Shown: positions 16,182-25,397 of the stretch, piece by piece
Layout of the letters: every line of letters begins with the position of its first letter
How positions within the stretch are numbered: position 1 is the stretch's first letter
Assembly: GCF_009910845.1 (NCBI RefSeq)
Contig: NZ_SIJB01000004.1
Span: forward strand, 62,001 to 126,000
Direction of reading: 5' to 3'
Origin: Chengkuizengella marina
Lineage (GTDB): Bacteria; Bacillota; Bacilli; Paenibacillales; KCTC-33759
Length of the DNA: 64,000 bases
The notes under the pieces: generated by a model
Databases searched by the model: none
What the model was told of the DNA's origin: nothing
The model's input: the letters and a program-made list of their open reading frames with translations, nothing else
Made by a program: the position numbers and the translations under genes

Positions 16182-17966
16182 GTGAATTTGAAATTAAGTC
16201 ATAAAATATTAATCGCTTTTTTTGGATTCATCATTATCCCATTATTTTTAGTTGGTTTAACAGGTTACTATTTTTCATTGCAATTTATTGAGGAAAAGTA
16301 TAGTGAACAAACAAAATTGACTTTAAATGCAGTCTCTCAAAACATTCGTTATATTGTTCAGGATATTAACAATTTTTCAGATTCTTGGATTGTAAGTAAC
16401 GATATACAGTCACTATTTAAAGAGCCATTATTAAGTGAATTAAATCAAATTAAAGCAGAAAAAAGGATATTGCAAAGTTTATTGACCCATCCAAATGTAC
16501 AAATGGCGACATTATATAACTTTGAGGAGGAAATAGTATCATCAGCTAAAAGTGAAAATTTACATTCAGTCTCTTTTGAAAAATTATTTAATTCCGAGGT
16601 TTATGAAAAAATGTTTGGTTACACAGGTAGACCGATTTGGATAACACCACACGATATTGAGACATTTTCAGTTCCAAGCAGTTTATATACTCATGTCCGT
16701 GTCGTGAAGGACTTTTATACACTTGAAAATTTAGGCATCATCATGATGCAGGTTGATCTTCGAGAGTTAACAAACATTTTTAATTCTTACGAACAAAATG
16801 GTCAAATTCCTGGACAACACTTTTTGATTGTGAATGATCAAGGAACGATTTTTTTCGACCAGAAGAATTTATATGAAGGTCAACATATTTTTGATTTGAT
16901 ACCTACGAAATTTTCTTTAAATGGAAAATTTATTAGCGAAAAAAGTGATTTTGATGGTGTGGAGAGTATCGTTTCTAGTTATCGGCTAAGATTAAATGAT
17001 ATGGTTGGTGGTGATTGGCATTTAATATCCGTCACTTCTTGGGCATTTTTAACAGAAGAAACAAATTCAATATTAAAATGGATAGCATTTATCACTTCTT
17101 TTTGTATTATCAGTGCTCTGCTATACAATTTGTTTTTTGTTAGAGGTATTGTTCAATCTATCATTCGAATTATAAAAGCGATGCGCCAAGTAGAAAAGGG
17201 AAACTTAAAGGTGATAGTTGAAGAGAAGGGGAACGATGAAAGAACGGTTTTAGCAAGGGGATTTAATCATTTAAATCAAAGAATTCAGTTCTTAATAGAG
17301 GAAGTGAAACAGGAGCAATACAGAAAAAACAAAGCTGAGTTGATGTTGATGCAAGCACAGATTAAACCTCATTTTTTATTTAATACTTTAGAATCAATTA
17401 ATGCGTTAGCTATTCAGAATGAAGGTAAAAAAGTAAGTCATATGGTACAGCGTTTAGGGAATATTTTACGGATTAGTTTTCAAGAAATGGAAGAAATCCA
17501 AATAAAACAAGAGATTGAACATGTCAGAAGTTATCTGGAAATCCAAAAATTCCGCTTTATTGATCATTTTGATTATGAATTTGATATCTCTGAAAAGATT
17601 TTTGATTCTAGAATTTTAAAACTAACTTTACAACCTTTCGTAGAGAATAGCATACAGCATGGTTTTGAACGAGCAGAACAAAAAGGGAAGATTCGGATTG
17701 TAGGGAGAATAGAGAAAAATTACATCGCTATTTATATTGAAGATAATGGCAAAGGTATTCCAAATGAGATTTTAGAAAAGTTCCAATATGGAAAAGACTT
17801 GAAGTTAAATCAACATCCCTATGTCATACATGGTTTAGGTATCAAAAATGTTGCGGAGCGTGTTCGTATTCATTATGGAATTCCATATGGGATTTTCATT
17901 TGCAGTGATGAGAATGGAACAACAATCAAGTGTGTTATACCTCTGGATAAGGATGTGATGACATGA
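16182..17966 (+). CDS. YesM-type sensor histidine kinase
   Basis: The 594 residues show a first membrane helix (about 8-33), a large extracytoplasmic dCache-like sensor (35-290), a second helix (about 298-318), a HAMP region and the His_kinase domain. The phosphorylated His is His397 in QAQIKPHFLFNTLESINAL. The ATP-binding part has LQPFVENSIQHGF and the G box DNGKGIP. This is the LytS/YesM class, which senses sugars at the surface. It starts at the GTG at 16182, one base after the permease stop, and overlaps the response regulator by four bases (ATGA). It probably controls the transporter and hexosaminidase genes around it. Confidence 0.92.
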   Translation: MNLKLSHKILIAFFGFIIIPLFLVGLTGYYFSLQFIEEKYSEQTKLTLNAVSQNIRYIVQDINNFSDSWIVSNDIQSLFKEPLLSELNQIKAEKRILQSLLTHPNVQMATLYNFEEEIVSSAKSENLHSVSFEKLFNSEVYEKMFGYTGRPIWITPHDIETFSVPSSLYTHVRVVKDFYTLENLGIIMMQVDLRELTNIFNSYEQNGQIPGQHFLIVNDQGTIFFDQKNLYEGQHIFDLIPTKFSLNGKFISEKSDFDGVESIVSSYRLRLNDMVGGDWHLISVTSWAFLTEETNSILKWIAFITSFCIISALLYNLFFVRGIVQSIIRIIKAMRQVEKGNLKVIVEEKGNDERTVLARGFNHLNQRIQFLIEEVKQEQYRKNKAELMLMQAQIKPHFLFNTLESINALAIQNEGKKVSHMVQRLGNILRISFQEMEEIQIKQEIEHVRSYLEIQKFRFIDHFDYEFDISEKIFDSRILKLTLQPFVENSIQHGFERAEQKGKIRIVGRIEKNYIAIYIEDNGKGIPNEILEKFQYGKDLKLNQHPYVIHGLGIKNVAERVRIHYGIPYGIFICSDENGTTIKCVIPLDKDVMT

Positions 17967-19561
17967 AATTGAAATCGTTGATTGTTGATGATGAAATTCA
18001 TATTGTAAAAAACTTGCAAACGGTTCTTCCTTGGGAAGAGATGGGATTTATCTCAGTAGAAACCGCAGTAAATGGGCAAGAAGCAATAGATATTGTCACT
18101 AGGCAAAGTAAAATTGATCTTATATTATGCGATATCAAAATGCCTGTGATGGATGGACTTACTTTTATTAAACAGCTTAGAGAACATAATAACGATTGTG
18201 AAATTATATTATTAACGGGGTTTCAAGAGTTTCAATATGCCCAAAAGGCGATTGAATACCAAGTAAGGGAATATATTTTGAAACCGATCGATTATTTAAA
18301 ACTGGAAGATACTATTTATCGTATGACAAAGCAAATTAAACTGCGCAAACAGTCAATCATGAAGCAACAAAAGTTTGATAGTATATCAGATTTAGCTTAT
18401 GAGAAAGTATTTTATGATATGATAATGAATTATTCTTCGTCCCCAATGTATACATTAGGACTAAATGAAGATATAAACATTATACAATCTAAACAATATC
18501 AATTTTGTTTAATACATATTGAGAATTATTTTAAAAAATCAATGGAATGGAGTAAGAACGAAAAAACGTTATGGAATTTTGCGGTTAGAAATGTATTATA
18601 TGAAACGTTGGTAGAATTTATAGATCGCCCCATTGTATTACAAACCCGGGATGGGGAATGGAGTGTTATATTTGAGTGTGATTTAAAAACATTTAAACAT
18701 ATTGATGATATAAAGTATTACGTGGAGCATCTTGAAGAAGTAATCCAAAAATACTTAAAATTAAAAATCAATACGGCGGTTTGGGATAAAACGGTTACGA
18801 TGTCCTTACTTTCAGAAACATATCAAAAATTACAATCAGTTTTAGTGTTTCGTTCAAATAAATTATATATGAAACAAGAGAGTGAATCACACTCTACTTC
18901 TCAATTTTCCTTGTGGTATGTTGTAAAAGAGCTAATTACGGGGTTAAAACAATCAGATCGAAACAAAGTAGAGGTAGGTTTAGAACATTTAATAGAAGAA
19001 ATTAATAGCGTAACGAAACATTCGTATCAAACAGCTCAACAGGTTTTACATTTTATGATTTTGCATTTAATCAGAGAAATGAATGAGCTGGAAATTATTC
19101 ACTCTGTAGAAGAACAAAAATATTGGAAGATGCTTAAACATAGCAGTTCAATTAATGATCTGTTACAAGCGATAAATGAACTTGTTTACTTTTGCTTGGA
19201 TAAAATATGTAATAAAAAAAGCAGTGATGTATTGATGATTTCAGCAGGTGATTATATTCAACATCATATATCAACCGATTTAAGTGTTGATGAATTATCG
19301 AGTCACTTAAAAATCAGTCCTAGTTATTTTAGCCTTTTATTCAAACAACATTTTCAAATGACTTTCATAGAGTATGTTACCAAACAAAGAATGGATCTAG
19401 CGAAGTCATTGTTAATCATGACAGATCATAGCATTACAAAAATTGGTAAGATGATCGGATATGTTGAAAGAAGATATTTTACAAAAGTGTTTCAAAAAAA
19501 TGAAGGTTTATCACCTTCAGAATATAGATTGAAATTTCGAGATGAAGGTGTGAAATTATAA
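17963..19561 (+). CDS. YesN-type AraC-family response regulator
   Basis: The 532-residue protein has an N-terminal receiver domain (residues 1-120) with phosphoacceptor Asp57 in LILCDIKMPVMDG and the conserved Lys in YILKPIDY. A long central helical region follows, and the C-terminal AraC/XylS double helix-turn-helix (about 430-528) includes LSVDELSSHLKISPSYFSLLFKQ and the signature IGYVERRYFTKVFQKNEGLSPSEYR. It is the partner of the kinase directly upstream (four-base overlap). Its target is probably the promoter region at 12.9 kb and perhaps the tandem repeat in front of the GH3 gene. Confidence 0.92.
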   Translation: MKLKSLIVDDEIHIVKNLQTVLPWEEMGFISVETAVNGQEAIDIVTRQSKIDLILCDIKMPVMDGLTFIKQLREHNNDCEIILLTGFQEFQYAQKAIEYQVREYILKPIDYLKLEDTIYRMTKQIKLRKQSIMKQQKFDSISDLAYEKVFYDMIMNYSSSPMYTLGLNEDINIIQSKQYQFCLIHIENYFKKSMEWSKNEKTLWNFAVRNVLYETLVEFIDRPIVLQTRDGEWSVIFECDLKTFKHIDDIKYYVEHLEEVIQKYLKLKINTAVWDKTVTMSLLSETYQKLQSVLVFRSNKLYMKQESESHSTSQFSLWYVVKELITGLKQSDRNKVEVGLEHLIEEINSVTKHSYQTAQQVLHFMILHLIREMNELEIIHSVEEQKYWKMLKHSSSINDLLQAINELVYFCLDKICNKKSSDVLMISAGDYIQHHISTDLSVDELSSHLKISPSYFSLLFKQHFQMTFIEYVTKQRMDLAKSLLIMTDHSITKIGKMIGYVERRYFTKVFQKNEGLSPSEYRLKFRDEGVKL

Positions 19562-19610
19562 TTGATTTGAGAAATAAATTTCAACAATTGATTTGAGATA
19601 CGATTTCAAG
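19560..19610 (+). repeat. Tandem 25/26-bp direct repeat upstream of the GH3 gene
   Basis: AATTGATTTGAGAAATAAAT continues to TTCAAC at 19585, and the unit then repeats as AATTGATTTGAGATACGATT ending TTCAAG at 19610. Each unit also contains an internal imperfect inverted repeat (TTGA...TCAA). The repeat fills the gap between the response regulator stop and the GH3 ribosome site. Confidence 0.7.
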
Positions 19611-19625
19611 AACGGAGGTATCAAT

Positions 19626-21212
19626 TTGGATATCCAAAACTTGAGTTTAGAACAAAAAATTGGACAAATGTTGATGTGTGGTTTTGATGGATTACTGCCC
19701 TCCAAAGAGATTGAGTGTTTAATTCATAAATATCACTTAGGTGGAATTATTTATTTTCGAAGGAATGTATCTTCTATTGATCAAGTTCATCAATTATCAG
19801 TTTCACTTCAACAATTGGCTGAAAAAAATAGTGACATTCCTTTATTTATTAGTTCAGATCAAGAAGGAGGAATGGTAAATCGTATAGACCAAGGTGTTAC
19901 CCTCATTCCAGGCAATATGGCATTGGGAGCAACGGGAAATTCAGATTTAGCTTATCAAGCCGCATATATTTCAGGTACAGAATTGCGTGCAATGGGAATT
20001 AACATGAATTTGGCACCTTGCCTCGATGTGAATAACAATCTAGATAATCCAGTCATAGGCGTAAGATCCTTCGGAGATGATGGAAAATTTGTTGGAAATA
20101 TGGGTACTGCGATGGTTGACGGATATCAAGCTGCTAATGTTTCTGCTGTTGTTAAACATTTTCCTGGCCATGGAGATACACAAGTCGACTCTCATTTATT
20201 TTTACCAGAAATTACACATGATTTAAATAGATTGAAAGAAATCGAGTTAGTCCCTTTTAAACAAGCAATTAAACATGGGGTTGATGCTGTCATGACGGCT
20301 CATATCATGTTTCCTTCTTTGGAATCAGAACGAAAACCTTCTACCCTTTCTAGTAATATTGTTACCGGTTTATTGAGAAAAAAATTGAACTTTAATGGTG
20401 TAGTTGTTACGGATTGCTTAGAGATGAACGCCATTTCAGAAAAGTTTGGTATTGCTGAAGGAGCAGTGTTAGCAGTTGAAGCTGGTGCAGATATTATTTT
20501 AGTTAGTCACTTATTTGAAAGACAGGTTATCGCGTATAATGCAGTTTTAAAATCCGTTCAAGAAGGTAGAATCTCTGAGCATAGAATTAATGAATCTGCA
20601 AATAGAATTATTAAATTAAAAGAGAAACGTGATATTGGAAAGTATGATATCCATTTTGAATCATCGAAAATAGGATTAGATTCACATCAAAAAATAGTAC
20701 AAAAGATAACTCAGAAATGTGTAACTCTTGTAAAAGACAATACTCATCAACTACCTTTGGATATTAGTCAAAAAACGTTAGTGATATGGCCAGAGGATAG
20801 ACTTACAAGTCCCGTAGATGATGTAGGAAAACAGGAGACTAGTTTAGGAGAGATACTAAATTTGAGTATAACGAGTTTAGTAGAAGAAAAAATCCACTCT
20901 AACGTTACCAATGAGAAAATTCATCAAATATTAAATATAAGTTCAACTTTTAAACAAATCGTAGTAGCAACTTATGATGTTAAGTCTTTCCCGAAACAAA
21001 TAGAATTGATTAAAATGTTGTCAGAACTTTGTGAAAAGGGGAAATTTAAACTAATTACTGTTGCAATCAGAACGCCTTATGATATACAAGCTTATCCTGA
21101 GGTTAAAACATTTTTAGCGTGTTACGAGAATCGGCCGATGATGATTGAAGCCTTAGCAAAAGTATTACTTGGAGAAGAACAAGCGGTAGGAAAATGTCCC
21201 GTAAAACTTTAA
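19626..21212 (+). CDS. Glycoside hydrolase family 3, beta-N-acetylhexosaminidase (NagZ-like)
   Basis: The 528-residue enzyme carries the GH3 N-terminal barrel with the NagZ signature KHFPGHGDTQVDSHLFLPEI, which holds the Asp-His catalytic dyad loop, and the nucleophile motif VVVTDCLEMNAI. A C-terminal alpha/beta domain follows, as in the two-domain Bacillus NagZ. No signal peptide is present, so it acts in the cytoplasm on imported sugar. It removes terminal beta-N-acetylglucosamine from cell-wall or chitin-type fragments. The start is TTG at 19626, six bases behind GGAGGT. It ends the transporter operon, which suggests GlcNAc-containing oligosaccharides as the imported substrate. Confidence 0.9.
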   Translation: MDIQNLSLEQKIGQMLMCGFDGLLPSKEIECLIHKYHLGGIIYFRRNVSSIDQVHQLSVSLQQLAEKNSDIPLFISSDQEGGMVNRIDQGVTLIPGNMALGATGNSDLAYQAAYISGTELRAMGINMNLAPCLDVNNNLDNPVIGVRSFGDDGKFVGNMGTAMVDGYQAANVSAVVKHFPGHGDTQVDSHLFLPEITHDLNRLKEIELVPFKQAIKHGVDAVMTAHIMFPSLESERKPSTLSSNIVTGLLRKKLNFNGVVVTDCLEMNAISEKFGIAEGAVLAVEAGADIILVSHLFERQVIAYNAVLKSVQEGRISEHRINESANRIIKLKEKRDIGKYDIHFESSKIGLDSHQKIVQKITQKCVTLVKDNTHQLPLDISQKTLVIWPEDRLTSPVDDVGKQETSLGEILNLSITSLVEEKIHSNVTNEKIHQILNISSTFKQIVVATYDVKSFPKQIELIKMLSELCEKGKFKLITVAIRTPYDIQAYPEVKTFLACYENRPMMIEALAKVLLGEEQAVGKCPVKL

Positions 21213-21246
21213 TTTGTATTGATTATCATCCTGCATCAAATTTTTT

Positions 21247-21294
21247 ATGAAAGAAAGTGCATCTCAGTAATTGCTGAAATGCACTTTCTTTCAT
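21247..21294 (+). terminator. Terminator-like hairpin behind the GH3 gene
   Basis: ATGAAAGAAAGTGCAT (21247-21262) pairs perfectly over 16 bases with ATGCACTTTCTTTCAT (21279-21294), and TCAG/CTGA extend it inside. There is no clean T tract after the stem, but its right arm is T-rich. Confidence 0.75.
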
Positions 21295-21628
21295 GTTATT
21301 ATCTTCTTTAAATGTGTCCTTTCTAGGTGTTATCCCCAATTGTGTCTGAAAAATCCAAAATTTTAATCAAAATGTGTAAATGTTGTGATATAATAATATG
21401 TGAAAAAAAGAACTTTTAAATAAACAACGTAATTTAATCCTACCTAAGATAAACAGAATTTAAAGATAGTTATGTACTTTTAAGGAAACTAACTATACTC
21501 ACAATGATTTCCACATAAATGTTATAAATAACCTACAATAATAGAATTTCAATCTAACAACTATTCGAAAATTAAACCTAAATCATAATTATATCTTCTA
21601 AATCATGTATGAATGAATCTGTACTTTG

Positions 21629-21642
21629 TGTAAGCACTTACA
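21629..21642. promoter_or_regulatory. Cre-like palindrome upstream of etfB
   Basis: TGTAAGCACTTACA is a perfect 14-base palindrome except for its two-base centre. It differs from the CcpA cre consensus only at the central CG (CA here). It adjoins a TATAAT at 21645. Confidence 0.45.
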
Positions 21643-21860
21643 ATTATAATTAATATATATGGTTTACACCTAAAACATTTACATGCTATGCGCCGAATAT
21701 AATTTCTATCTCATCCATGTGATAAACTTCTGTATCAGTACATCGTGTACTGGCTAAATGCATCAGTACGTTTTATACTAGTCCATTCTCATACCCATCT
21801 AACCAACTCTAGTGATGACCAGTAAAGGTGGAGACCATAGTAGGTTTAACTATGTGAATA

Positions 21861-21879
21861 CAATCACAAATTGTGATTG
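21861..21879. promoter_or_regulatory. 19-bp palindromic operator candidate next to etfB
   Basis: CAATCACAAATTGTGATTG has 9-base perfect arms around one base. It ends about 28 bases before the etfB start, a good place for a repressor or RNA hairpin. No matching regulator gene is adjacent. Confidence 0.55.
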
Positions 21880-21907
21880 ATATATATTTCAATTTACAAG
21901 GGGGAAG

Positions 21908-22744
21908 ATGTTAGACATGCACATCGTGGTTTGCGTAAAACAAGTACCTGACACTAGAATCATTAAAGTAAATCCAAAAACAAATACGTTAGACAGAAGA
22001 GGAATACCAGCTATACTTAATCCTTTTGATTCTCATGCCGTTGAAGCAGGTGTTCGATTGAAAGAAAAAGTTGGAGGTACCGTATCCGTATTATCAATGG
22101 GACCTCCAAATGCTGTAAAGATGATTAGAAAATGTGTAGAAATTGGTGCAGATGAAGGGTATTTGATCTCTGATCGTTTTTTCGCTGGGGCAGATACGTT
22201 AGCAACAAGTTATGCACTATATAAAGCGTTTGAAAAAATGCTAGAAGAAAAGCCAGTGGATATCATTATATGTGGAAAACAAACAATTGATGGGGATACG
22301 GGTCAAGTTGGACCTGGGATTGCAAGAAGATTGGATATTCCCCCAATAACGAATGTAATTGAAATCAAAGAAGTAGATGAGAAGGCAAAAAAAGTAGTGG
22401 TTAAAAGAAAGTTAGAAGATGGATATGAAATGATTGAATCCAGTTTACCTTGTTTATTAACAGTGGAAAAAGATATTAACCCAGTATCTTATTCACCACT
22501 GCCAAATATGATAAAAGCAGCTCGTTATGAACCGACGATATGGAAAGTTGATGATTTAAACGATGTAGATAAAAAACAGCTAGGTTTAAAAGGATCACCA
22601 ACAATCGTAGCAAAAATGTTTGCCCCTCCAAAACTTGAAGGCGGGAAAAAAATAGAAGGAAACGCCGAACAGCAATCGAAACAAATTGTATCTTTATTAC
22701 TTGAAAAACCTGAGCTTTTCGAGAAAAAGAGGGGGAGAGCCTGA
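21908..22744 (+). CDS. etfB: Electron transfer flavoprotein beta subunit (FixA/EtfB)
   Basis: The 278-residue protein starts HIVVCVKQVPDTR, the hallmark of EtfB/FixA, with the ALNPFDSHAVEAG-like block and the nucleotide loop DGDTGQVGPGIARRLD. With EtfA it carries electrons from dehydrogenases as a heterodimer with FAD and, in this class, a second FAD or AMP. The start is ATG at 21908 close behind AAGGGGGAAG; an ATG at 21917 is the alternative and would begin M-H-I-V-V-C. It overlaps etfA by one base. The presence of fixC and fixX behind it puts it in the FixABCX/EtfABCX group. Confidence 0.92.
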   Translation: MLDMHIVVCVKQVPDTRIIKVNPKTNTLDRRGIPAILNPFDSHAVEAGVRLKEKVGGTVSVLSMGPPNAVKMIRKCVEIGADEGYLISDRFFAGADTLATSYALYKAFEKMLEEKPVDIIICGKQTIDGDTGQVGPGIARRLDIPPITNVIEIKEVDEKAKKVVVKRKLEDGYEMIESSLPCLLTVEKDINPVSYSPLPNMIKAARYEPTIWKVDDLNDVDKKQLGLKGSPTIVAKMFAPPKLEGGKKIEGNAEQQSKQIVSLLLEKPELFEKKRGRA

Positions 22745-23775
22745 TGGAAAACAACAGAGGTGTATGGGTATACATGGAACAAAAGGAAGGACGGATTGTA
22801 AATGTCTCTTTAGAATTATTAGGGGCAGGCAGGAAACTTGCAGATAAACTGAATGTTCCCTTATCTGGTGTTCTCTTAGGAGATAAAGTCAAACATTTAT
22901 GTCCAACTATATTCGAATATGGAGCAGATGAAGTGTATGTGATGGATGACCCTATTCTCAAGAACTACCGTACAGAATCTTTTATGAAGGGTGTTAACCA
23001 CTTTGCTGAAAAATACCATCCTGAAATTTTTCTATTTGGGGCGACGCCAAACGGGAAAGATTTAGCAAGTGCCGTTGCAACAGATTTATGTACGGGATTA
23101 ACAGCAGATACAACGATGTTGGATGTAGAAGTGGAAACGAGATTACTAGAAGCAAGTCGTCCTGCTTTTGGTGGGAATATTATGGCTACGATCTTATGTA
23201 AAAAACATCGACCTCAAATGGCCACTGTAAGACCGAAAGTAATGAAAGCACTGCAACCAGAAATGGGGAGTAAAGGGAAAATCATTGAAGAACCATTGGA
23301 TGTAGAAGAAGAAAATTTGCGCACGAAAGTATTGGAAATTGTAAAGGATACAAAGAAAAAATTAAAGTTGGATGAAGCAGATATTATCGTTGCTGGTGGA
23401 AAAGGGCTTGTGGATGAGAAAGGTTTTGCCTTAATCCATGAGTTAGCAGAAGTTTTAGGAGGAAGTGTAGGTGCAAGTCGTGATGTGGTTGAGGCTGGTT
23501 GGATCGGCCATGATCATCAAATAGGTCAGACTGGTATCACTGTAACACCGAAAATTTATTTTGCCATTGGCATTTCTGGAGCCGTACAACATGTTGTTGG
23601 AATGAAAAATTCAGAACTCATAATAGCCATTAATAAAGATGCAAATGCACCAATCTTTGATGCTTCCACTTATTCCGTTGTTGGAGATGCACTAGAAATT
23701 TTACCTATTTTAATAGAAGAATTCAAAATTGCTTTAAAACAAGAGGAAGAGGAAGGGGAAGTAAAACATGCCTGA
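22744..23775 (+). CDS. etfA: Electron transfer flavoprotein alpha subunit (FixB/EtfA)
   Basis: EtfA holds the electron-carrying FAD. The 343 residues have the N-terminal EtfA domain (GVWVYMEQKEGRIVNVSLELLG) and the C-terminal FAD signature GASRDVVEAGWIGHDHQIGQTG, followed by YFAIGISGAVQHVVGM and INKDANAPIFD. The start ATG shares its A with the etfB stop (TGATG), which means tight translational coupling. The gene overlaps fixC by eight bases. The length is slightly above that of mitochondrial-type EtfA and matches FixB. Confidence 0.93.
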   Translation: MENNRGVWVYMEQKEGRIVNVSLELLGAGRKLADKLNVPLSGVLLGDKVKHLCPTIFEYGADEVYVMDDPILKNYRTESFMKGVNHFAEKYHPEIFLFGATPNGKDLASAVATDLCTGLTADTTMLDVEVETRLLEASRPAFGGNIMATILCKKHRPQMATVRPKVMKALQPEMGSKGKIIEEPLDVEEENLRTKVLEIVKDTKKKLKLDEADIIVAGGKGLVDEKGFALIHELAEVLGGSVGASRDVVEAGWIGHDHQIGQTGITVTPKIYFAIGISGAVQHVVGMKNSELIIAINKDANAPIFDASTYSVVGDALEILPILIEEFKIALKQEEEEGEVKHA

Positions 23776-25063
23776 AAAATTTGATGTAATCGTTGTAGGT
23801 GCTGGACCATCGGGTACTTCCTGTGCTTATAAATGTGCTCAAGCAGGATTAAAGGTATTACAAATTGAACGTGGAGAATATCCTGGATCAAAAAATGTAA
23901 TGGGTGGCGTGCTTTATCGTAAACAAATGGAAGCAGTCATTCCTGAGTTTTGGAAAGATGCTCCGGTAGAAAGAGCCATTGTGGAACAAAGAGCCTGGTT
24001 ATTAGATAAAGATTCGATGGTTACAACAAGTGTGAAAAATAATAGTTGGGAAGAAGAACCATGTAACAACTATACCATTTTACGAGCCAAATTTGATCAA
24101 TGGTTTGCAAATAAAGCGGTGGAAGCGGGTTCTTTGCTTATTAATGAAACTGTAGTGCTTGAATGTATCGTGGAAGAAGGAAAAGTAGTGGGGGTAAGGA
24201 CGGATCGTCCTGATGGAGATGTTTATGCGGATGTGGTTGTACTTGCAGATGGTGTGAATTCACTACTGTCTAAAAAGTTAGGATACCATAACGAACTAAA
24301 ACCAGAAGAAGTAGCACTGACCGTCATGGAAGTATTAAATCTTCCTAAAGAAGTCATTAATGATCGCTTCAATGTAACAGATAATCAGGGGGTTACAATA
24401 GAATTATTTGGAGATGCAACAAAAGGGAATTTAGGAACAGCCTTTATTTATACAAATAAAGAAAGTTTAAATCTTGGAGTGGGTACAACGCTTTCAAGTA
24501 TGATTAAAGCCAAAATGAAACCTTATGAATTAATAGAGTATGTCAAAAACCATCCAATGGTCAGTCCACTTATTAAAGGAGCTGAGTCAGCTGAATATTT
24601 AGCTCATTTGATTCCTGAAGGTGGATATTACTCGATTCCTAAGCTGTATGGCAATGGAGTGTTATTAGTTGGAGATGCGGCACAAATGGTAAATGGGATT
24701 CATCGTGAAGGTTCTAATATGGCGATGGCTTCTGGTACTCTTGCGGCAGAAACGATTATAGCGGCAAAAGAAAAAGGAGATTTTTCAGAAGATACGTTAT
24801 CCAGTTATAAAACAGCTATACTTGATAGCTTTATAGGTAAAGATTTGAAAAAGTATAAAGATGCGAATCATACCTTTGAAGAACAACCACAATATTTTAA
24901 AGATTATATACCAATGATTAATCGTGCTGCAAGTGGCTTTTTAACTGTTGACGGTACTTCTAAGAGAGATAAACAAAGAGAGGCTTTAAAAACATTTACC
25001 AAAGAAAAAGGGACGTTTACAGTTGTTAAAGACCTATATCGTGCATGGAAGGTGATGAAATAA
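23768..25063 (+). CDS. fixC: FixC / ETF-quinone oxidoreductase-type flavoprotein
   Basis: FixC moves electrons from the ETF to the quinone pool. The 431-residue protein has the N-terminal FAD motif VIVVGAGPSGTSCAYKCAQ, the GDAAQMVNGIHREGSNMAMASG block that binds the flavin, and the C-terminal RDKQREALKTF region. Its length is normal for FixC (about 430). It overlaps etfA by eight bases and is followed by fixX two bases after its stop. In diazotrophs the set feeds nitrogenase; here no nif gene is seen. Confidence 0.92.
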   Translation: MPEKFDVIVVGAGPSGTSCAYKCAQAGLKVLQIERGEYPGSKNVMGGVLYRKQMEAVIPEFWKDAPVERAIVEQRAWLLDKDSMVTTSVKNNSWEEEPCNNYTILRAKFDQWFANKAVEAGSLLINETVVLECIVEEGKVVGVRTDRPDGDVYADVVVLADGVNSLLSKKLGYHNELKPEEVALTVMEVLNLPKEVINDRFNVTDNQGVTIELFGDATKGNLGTAFIYTNKESLNLGVGTTLSSMIKAKMKPYELIEYVKNHPMVSPLIKGAESAEYLAHLIPEGGYYSIPKLYGNGVLLVGDAAQMVNGIHREGSNMAMASGTLAAETIIAAKEKGDFSEDTLSSYKTAILDSFIGKDLKKYKDANHTFEEQPQYFKDYIPMINRAASGFLTVDGTSKRDKQREALKTFTKEKGTFTVVKDLYRAWKVMK

Positions 25064-25065
25064 AT

Positions 25066-25362
25066 ATGGAAGAGAACAAAAATGCTCAAACGATTGAAGA
25101 AAAGCAATATTTGATCCGATTTAAGGCAGATACAGAATCCCATTTACATGTATTGGATCATGATGTTTGTATAGAAAAATGTCCGGATAAACTTTGTACC
25201 ATATTTTGTCCGGCTGAAGTCTATAAGTGGGAAGACATTCGCATGCATGTAGGATATGAAGGCTGTCATGAGTGTGGAAGTTGTAGAATTGGTTGTCCAC
25301 ATGAAAATATCAAATGGGAATATCCAAAAGGCGGACATGGGATTATATTTAGATTAGGCTAA
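25066..25362 (+). CDS. fixX: FixX ferredoxin-like protein
   Basis: FixX is the iron-sulfur partner of FixC. The 98 residues contain DVCIEKCPDKLCTIFCPAEVY and ECGSCRIGCPHENIKWEYP, giving a set of Cys for one cubane cluster plus vestiges of a second. The C-terminal P-K-G-G-H-G-I-I-F-R-L-G end is typical of FixX. I chose the ATG at 25066, behind AGGTGATG; the ATG at 25045 lies inside fixC. With etfB, etfA and fixC it completes the FixABCX unit. Confidence 0.92.
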   Translation: MEENKNAQTIEEKQYLIRFKADTESHLHVLDHDVCIEKCPDKLCTIFCPAEVYKWEDIRMHVGYEGCHECGSCRIGCPHENIKWEYPKGGHGIIFRLG

Positions 25363-25397
25363 AAGTAGTTATTAAATATTGAATAAGTATTAAAGGT

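Larger units (their letters stand above)
21213..21907 (+). other. Long non-coding region with hairpins in front of etfB
   Basis: This 695-bp gap contains no credible gene. It begins with the terminator hairpin of the GH3 operon. TATAAT boxes occur at 21389-21394 and 21645-21650, the latter next to a cre-like palindrome. Further on lie the stems CAGTAC/GTACTG (about 21736-21752) and CATAGT/ACTATG (about 21836-21855), then a 19-base palindrome at 21861-21879. The layout suggests a long structured 5' leader of the etf operon. I could not match it to a known riboswitch or T-box. Confidence 0.5.

Noticed and set aside
21826-21860. AAAGGTGGAGACC resembling a T-box antiterminator motif
   Set aside because: The T-box core needs GGTGGNACC; here there is an additional base, and no specifier stem or downstream amino acid gene was found.
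21908-25362. Nitrogen fixation locus
   Set aside because: FixABCX-type genes alone do not show diazotrophy, and no nif gene is present in the window.
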